Shown here: positions 12,728-17,291 of the stretch, piece after piece
How the letters are laid out: each line of letters starts with the position of its first letter
How positions within the stretch are numbered: the first letter of the stretch is position 1
NCBI GenBank assembly: GCA_900541285.1
Contig: UQJA01000028.1
Span: 1 to 17,291, forward strand
Direction: 5' to 3'
DNA from: an uncultured Collinsella sp.
Lineage (GTDB): Bacteria > Actinomycetota > Coriobacteriia > Coriobacteriales > Coriobacteriaceae
Length of the DNA: 17,291 nucleotides
Notes under the pieces: model-generated
Seen by the model: only the letters and a program-made list of their open reading frames with translations
What the model was told of the DNA's origin: nothing
Databases searched by the model: none
Made by a program: the position numbers and the translations under genes

Positions 12728-15700
12728 ATGCAGGCAGATTCCGCTCAGCAGCAGGGCCTTTATCGCCCCGAATTCGATCACGATGCATGTGGCATCGGCG
12801 CGCTTGCCGATATCAACGGCGAGCGCCATCACCAGATCCTGGACGACGCGCTGTCCATTCTGGTCAACTTGGAGCACCGCGGCGGCACGGGACTCGAGAA
12901 GAACACCGGCGACGGCGCCGGCATCCTGTTCCAGGTTCCGCATCACTTTTTCCGTAAAGAGGCTCAAAAGTGTGGCCAGATTCTGCCGGCAGAGGGCGAC
13001 TATGGCGTGGCCATGCTGTTCTTCCCGCAGGACGACAAGGGCGTAGAGGATGCCCGTCGCGTGTTTGAGGAGGGCTGCGCCGAGGCCGGCGTGCCGCTGC
13101 TCTTTTGGCGCGAGGTGCCGGTCGACCCGCACGACCTGGGTGAGACGGCCCGCGCCTGCATGCCCACTATCCTGCAGGCCTTTCTGGGCCGTCCGGACGA
13201 CACGCCGGCGGGCGACGCCTTCGAGCGCCGTCTGTATGTGTGCCGCCACACCATCGAAAAGAAGGCCGACGCCGAGTTCGCCCTGCGCGACAAGATCTTC
13301 TACGTGTGCTCCATGAGCTCGCGCACCATCGTGTACAAGGGCATGCTGGTCGCCACGCAGATGCGTCGCTTCTTCATCGATCTCAACGACGCCGCCGTCA
13401 AGACGGCCGTGGCGCTCGTCCATTCGCGCTACTCCACCAACACCACGCCCAGCTGGGAGCGTGCGCACCCCAACCGTTTTATCATTCACAACGGCGAGAT
13501 TAACACCCTCAAGGGCAACGTCAACTGGATTCGTGCCCGCGAGCCCAACCTGTACAGCCCCGTGCTGCAGCATGATCTTGAGCGCGTGATGCCGATCATC
13601 AACCGCGAGGGCTCCGACTCTGCAATTCTGGACAATGTGCTCGAGTTTTTGGTCATGAACGGTCGCCCGCTCACGCGTGCCGCATCCATGCTGTTGCCCG
13701 AACCGTGGGACCACAACGACAGTCTGAGCGAGGAGCGCCGCGCCTACGACGCCTACCAGTCCATGCTCATGGAGCCCTGGGACGGCCCGGCGGCCATCGC
13801 CTTTACCGACGGTCGCACGCTGGGCGCCGCCCTCGACCGCAACGGCTTGCGCCCCGCCCGCTACTACGTGACGCGCGATGGCCGCTTTATGCTGGCAAGC
13901 GAAGTGGGCACCATCGAGGTACGCCCCGAGAACATCCTGACGAGCGGCTGCCTGGGACCGGGCCAGATGCTCGAGGTCGATTTTGCCCGCGGCCGCGTGA
14001 TCTACAACGACGAGCTGCGCGCCCGCTATGCCAAGGAGAAGCCCTACCGCGACTGGATTGCCGAGGAGACGCTGGCCGTCGACGCGCTTGATGAGCCCGT
14101 TGCGGCAACGCCCGCCGAGGACGCCGAGGTGCCCGCCGCCGTGCGCATGGCTAAGCTCGGGTATCACTGGGATGATGTTGACGAGGTCGTGCGCCCCATG
14201 GCCCAGCAGGGCAAGGCCCCGCTCGCCTCGATGGGTATCGATGCGCCGCTGGCCTGCCTGTCCAAGAAGACGCGTTCGTTCTTTGACTACTTCTATCAGC
14301 TGTTCGCTCAGGTCACGAATCCTCCGATCGATGCCCTTCGCGAGCATATGGTAACTTCGACCACGCTCTACCTGGGCAACCACGGCAACCTGCTCGAGGA
14401 TTCCCGCACGGCCTGCCAGCTGGTTCGCTTGGAGCGCCCGTTGCTCAACGAGGAGGAGTTCGACCGCATCTGCGCCATCGACCGCGTGGGCTTTAAGACC
14501 CGTCGTTTCCGTGCCGTCTACCGCCGCGATGCCGGCGAGGGCGCGCTGCAGGCTGCGCTCAAACAGCTTGCCGAGGACGTCGAGGCTGCGGTCCGCGACG
14601 GCGTGAACATTGTGGTGCTGAGCGATCGCGCCGGAGCGGACGAGGTCCCTGTGCCGTCGCTGCTTGCCGTGGGCTGCGTGCACAACCACCTGATCCGCGC
14701 CGGTGTGCGTACCTTTGCCGATATCGTGGTGGAGTGCGGCGACGCCGTGTCTCCGCACGACTTTGCGGCACTGGTGGGCTACTCCGCGAGCGGCATCTAT
14801 CCGTACAACGCACATGCGTGCATCCGCGATCTGGCGGCACGCGGCGATCTGGACGTGACAGCCGAGCAGGGCATCGCCAACTACAACAAGGCTGCGACCG
14901 CCGGCATCGTCTCCATCATGTCCAAGATGGGCATCTCCACGGTGCAGAGCTACCATTCGGCGCAGATCTTCGAGGCCGTGGGCTTTACGCCGGAGTTCGT
15001 CAACGCATACTTCGCCGGCACGGTGAGCCGTGTGGGCGGTATGGGTGTCGAGGACGTTGAGCGCGAGCAAAACGAGCGCTACGACGCCGCGCTCGCCATC
15101 CTTAAGAGCCCGGCTCCCGATCAGCTGCCCACACTGGGTCTGACCAAGTGGCGCCCACTCGGTGGCGAGGATCACCTGATCGACCCTCAGAGCGTCTACT
15201 TGCTGCAGACCGCCTGCCGTGAGGACAGCTACGACACCTTTAAGGAGTACAGCGCCCGCCTGCACCGCACCGGCCGTGCCGTGCGCCTGCGCGACTTGCT
15301 CGACTTTAATGCCAGCGGCTGCACGCCGGTTTCGCTCGACGAGGTCGAGCCCGCGCTCAACATCGTCCGCCGCTTTAACACCGCCGCCATGTCGTACGGC
15401 TCCATCAGCAAAGAGGCACACGAGTGCATGGCCATCGCTATGAATCGCCTGCACGGCCGTTCCAACTCCGGCGAGGGCGGTGAGGATCCGCGTCGCGAGA
15501 CCCCGCTGGCCAACGGCGACTCCAAGAACTCCGCCATCAAGCAGGTAGCAAGCGCACGCTTTGGCGTGACGAGCCGCTACCTGTGCAGCGCCTTCGAGAT
15601 CCAGATCAAGATGGCTCAGGGCGCCAAGCCCGGCGAGGGCGGTCACCTGCCCGGCAAGAAGGTCTACCCCTGGATTGCCGAGGTCCGTCAGTCCACGCCC

Positions 15701-17291
15701 GGCATCGGCCTGATCTCGCCTCCGCCGCACCACGACATCTACTCCATCGAGGACCTGGCAGAGCTGATCTTTGACCTTAAGAACGCCAACCCCGGCGCGC
15801 GCGTGTCGGTCAAGCTGGTCAGCGAGGCCGGCGTCGGCACCATCGCCACTGGTGTTGCCAAGGGCGCTGCCGACAAGATTTTGATCAGCGGCCACAACGG
15901 CGGCTCGGGTGCCGCTGCTCGCGATTCCATTTGGCACGCCGGTCTGCCGCTGGAGCTCGGTCTTGCCGAGGCCCAGCAGACGCTGCTGCAAAACGGCCTG
16001 CGCTCGCGCGTGGTGCTCGAGGCCGACGGCAAGCTCATGGACGGCACCGATGTTGCCGTCGCCTGCCTGCTGGGTGCCGAGGAGTTTGGCTTTGCGACCA
16101 TGCCACTCATCTCGATGGGCTGCCTCATGCAGCGCGACTGCCAGCAGGATACCTGCCCCGCCGGCATCGCTACGCAAAACTGCCGCCTGCGTCGCGGCTT
16201 CCGCGGCAAGCCCGAGCACGTTGAGCGCTTTATGCTCTTTGTTGCCGAGCAACTGCGCGAGGTCATGGCGAGCCTGGGCTTCCGCACCGTCGAAGAGATG
16301 GTCGGCCATCCCGAGTGCTTGCGCCAGATTGAGGTCCCGGGCAACCGCAAGGCTAACCTGCTGGATCTGTCGCCCGTGCTGGCAAGCGCGACCTGTGAGT
16401 TTGGTGCCCACATCCCGGGCGCCGACGGCCGTCACTTCCTGCCCCAGATGGCTGCGGACAGCGAGCTCGACAAGACGCTCGACTCCACGTTGTTTGTGCC
16501 CTATACGGCCGATGCCCGTGCGCACCTGCGTCCGATTCGCTTCCGCGCCGATATCGCCAACGTCAACCGCTGCGTGGGCACCATCTTGGGCAACGCGGTG
16601 ACCAAGGCGCATCCCGAGGGCCTGCCCGCCGGCTCCATCACCATCGATTGCGATGGTTCGGCCGGTCAGAGCTTTGGCGCCTTCCTGCCGCGCGGCATTA
16701 CGCTCAACATGTGCGGCGACGCCAACGACTACTTTGGCAAGGGCCTTTCGGGCGGCGAGGTGTCGGTGCGCCCCAACCCGCATGCGACCTACAAGTTCGA
16801 TGAGAACATCATCGTGGGCAACGTTGCGTTCTTTGGCGCCACGAGCGGCCGCGGCTTCATCAACGGTCTTGCCGGCCAGCGTTTTGCCGTACGCAACTCC
16901 GGTGCCACCGTGGTGGTCGAGGGCTGCGGCAACCATGGCTGCGAGTACATGACGGGTGGTCTGGCGCTCATCCTGGGCGAGGTCGGGCAGAACTTCGCCG
17001 CCGGCATGACGGGTGGCGTGGCCTATGTCTTTGACCAGTACGGCACGCTCGATGCCCGTGTGAACCACGAGAGCGTTGAGCTTAAAGCCCCGACGGCCGG
17101 CGAGCTGGCGCAGATTCGCGAGCTCATCCAGGAGCACGTGGACGCGACGCAGAGCCCGCGCGGCATTAAGCTGCTCTACAGCTTTGAGACGATGAACAAG
17201 CACTTTGTGAAGGTCATTCCGACCGAGTACGAGCGCGTGCTGGCGATTGTCGCCGCCGCCGAGGCCGTCGGCAAGACGCATGCGCAGGCCG
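12728..17291 (+). CDS. gltB: Glutamate synthase, large subunit (3' end outside window)
   Basis: The large subunit of glutamate synthase makes glutamate from glutamine and 2-oxoglutarate. The window holds 1521 codons, and only a few C-terminal residues seem to be missing. The class II glutamine amidotransferase domain (about residues 21-430) begins at Cys21 in FDHDACGIGAL, the nucleophile exposed after propeptide removal. The central domain follows to about residue 800. The FMN-binding synthase domain is at about 870-1250, with LHGRSNSGEGGEDPR, KPGEGGHLPG and ISGHNGGSGA. The three cluster cysteines 1132, 1138 and 1143 lie in GCLMQRDCQQDTCPAGIATQ and bind a 3Fe-4S centre. The C-terminal GXGXG domain starts at about residue 1310. 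ATG 12728 has GGGGAGG 6 bases upstream. The small subunit gltD would be expected just downstream, outside the window. Confidence 0.97.
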   Translation, partial: MQADSAQQQGLYRPEFDHDACGIGALADINGERHHQILDDALSILVNLEHRGGTGLEKNTGDGAGILFQVPHHFFRKEAQKCGQILPAEGDYGVAMLFFPQDDKGVEDARRVFEEGCAEAGVPLLFWREVPVDPHDLGETARACMPTILQAFLGRPDDTPAGDAFERRLYVCRHTIEKKADAEFALRDKIFYVCSMSSRTIVYKGMLVATQMRRFFIDLNDAAVKTAVALVHSRYSTNTTPSWERAHPNRFIIHNGEINTLKGNVNWIRAREPNLYSPVLQHDLERVMPIINREGSDSAILDNVLEFLVMNGRPLTRAASMLLPEPWDHNDSLSEERRAYDAYQSMLMEPWDGPAAIAFTDGRTLGAALDRNGLRPARYYVTRDGRFMLASEVGTIEVRPENILTSGCLGPGQMLEVDFARGRVIYNDELRARYAKEKPYRDWIAEETLAVDALDEPVAATPAEDAEVPAAVRMAKLGYHWDDVDEVVRPMAQQGKAPLASMGIDAPLACLSKKTRSFFDYFYQLFAQVTNPPIDALREHMVTSTTLYLGNHGNLLEDSRTACQLVRLERPLLNEEEFDRICAIDRVGFKTRRFRAVYRRDAGEGALQAALKQLAEDVEAAVRDGVNIVVLSDRAGADEVPVPSLLAVGCVHNHLIRAGVRTFADIVVECGDAVSPHDFAALVGYSASGIYPYNAHACIRDLAARGDLDVTAEQGIANYNKAATAGIVSIMSKMGISTVQSYHSAQIFEAVGFTPEFVNAYFAGTVSRVGGMGVEDVEREQNERYDAALAILKSPAPDQLPTLGLTKWRPLGGEDHLIDPQSVYLLQTACREDSYDTFKEYSARLHRTGRAVRLRDLLDFNASGCTPVSLDEVEPALNIVRRFNTAAMSYGSISKEAHECMAIAMNRLHGRSNSGEGGEDPRRETPLANGDSKNSAIKQVASARFGVTSRYLCSAFEIQIKMAQGAKPGEGGHLPGKKVYPWIAEVRQSTPGIGLISPPPHHDIYSIEDLAELIFDLKNANPGARVSVKLVSEAGVGTIATGVAKGAADKILISGHNGGSGAAARDSIWHAGLPLELGLAEAQQTLLQNGLRSRVVLEADGKLMDGTDVAVACLLGAEEFGFATMPLISMGCLMQRDCQQDTCPAGIATQNCRLRRGFRGKPEHVERFMLFVAEQLREVMASLGFRTVEEMVGHPECLRQIEVPGNRKANLLDLSPVLASATCEFGAHIPGADGRHFLPQMAADSELDKTLDSTLFVPYTADARAHLRPIRFRADIANVNRCVGTILGNAVTKAHPEGLPAGSITIDCDGSAGQSFGAFLPRGITLNMCGDANDYFGKGLSGGEVSVRPNPHATYKFDENIIVGNVAFFGATSGRGFINGLAGQRFAVRNSGATVVVEGCGNHGCEYMTGGLALILGEVGQNFAAGMTGGVAYVFDQYGTLDARVNHESVELKAPTAGELAQIRELIQEHVDATQSPRGIKLLYSFETMNKHFVKVIPTEYERVLAIVAAAEAVGKTHAQA

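Noticed and set aside
12689..17281. Very long open frame on the minus strand opposite gltB (about 1530 codons)
   Set aside because: It is a mirror of the strong codon bias of gltB in GC-rich DNA. The plus-strand product matches glutamate synthase over its entire length with all catalytic and cluster residues; the minus-strand product is compositionally odd and has no recognisable domain.

Overview
This window is GC-rich, densely coded bacterial chromosome. The gene set is glutamate synthase large subunit, SmpB, RNase R, a muramic-acid PTS cluster, a flavin reductase next to a short rubredoxin, Nramp, and CCA-encoding tRNAs with CTG and CTC anticodons. Together with the abundant palindromic repeats between genes, this suggests an anaerobic, gut-type member of the Coriobacteriia, probably Collinsella or a close relative. 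That placement is inferred from gene content and composition, not from a marker comparison.

Layout: (1) 1-770 is the 3' part of rnr. (2) 869-2240 holds a small serine recombinase behind a cluster of inverted repeats, then a VanZ-family membrane protein. (3) 2445-6888 is a four-gene cell-wall-sugar module, murR-murQ-murP-mupG. It contains an RpiR-type regulator, MurNAc-6-P etherase, PTS EIIBC and 6-phospho-N-acetylmuramidase. A strong intrinsic terminator abuts the ribosome site of mupG. (4) 6981-7947 has an ArsC/Spx-fold thiol protein and, facing it, a short protein that resembles a regulator lacking its DNA-binding half. Three palindromic units lie between them. (5) 8140-8421 is a promoter, tRNA-Gln(CTG), tRNA-Glu(CTC) and a terminator. 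(6) 8475-10008 is a TPR-protein gene overlapping smpB, then a 65-nt hairpin and a terminator. (7) 10060-10872 is a flavin reductase and a 47-residue rubredoxin-like protein with its own promoter, ending in a strong terminator. (8) 10949-12205 is mntH on the minus strand. (9) 12206-12727 has no intact gene. It holds the mntH promoter, a three-unit palindromic array with an exact 80-nt period, a probable gene-end remnant and a candidate operator in front of gltB. (10) 12728-17291 is gltB, cut by the window edge close to its end.

How the genes work together: murP should import and phosphorylate MurNAc or MurNAc-GlcNAc. mupG would split the phosphorylated disaccharide, murQ would remove the lactyl ether to give GlcNAc-6-P, and murR would sense the sugar phosphate. 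The flavin reductase and rubredoxin correspond to the two halves of the high-molecular-weight rubredoxin of acetogenic clostridia and could feed electrons to an oxygen- or NO-reducing protein encoded elsewhere.

I see no phage, CRISPR or complete transposon. The most unusual content is not protein-coding. There are three distinct families of palindromic intergenic repeats within about 5.2 kb, one showing compensatory base changes. There are also two candidate regulatory palindromes, one before the recombinase and one before gltB.
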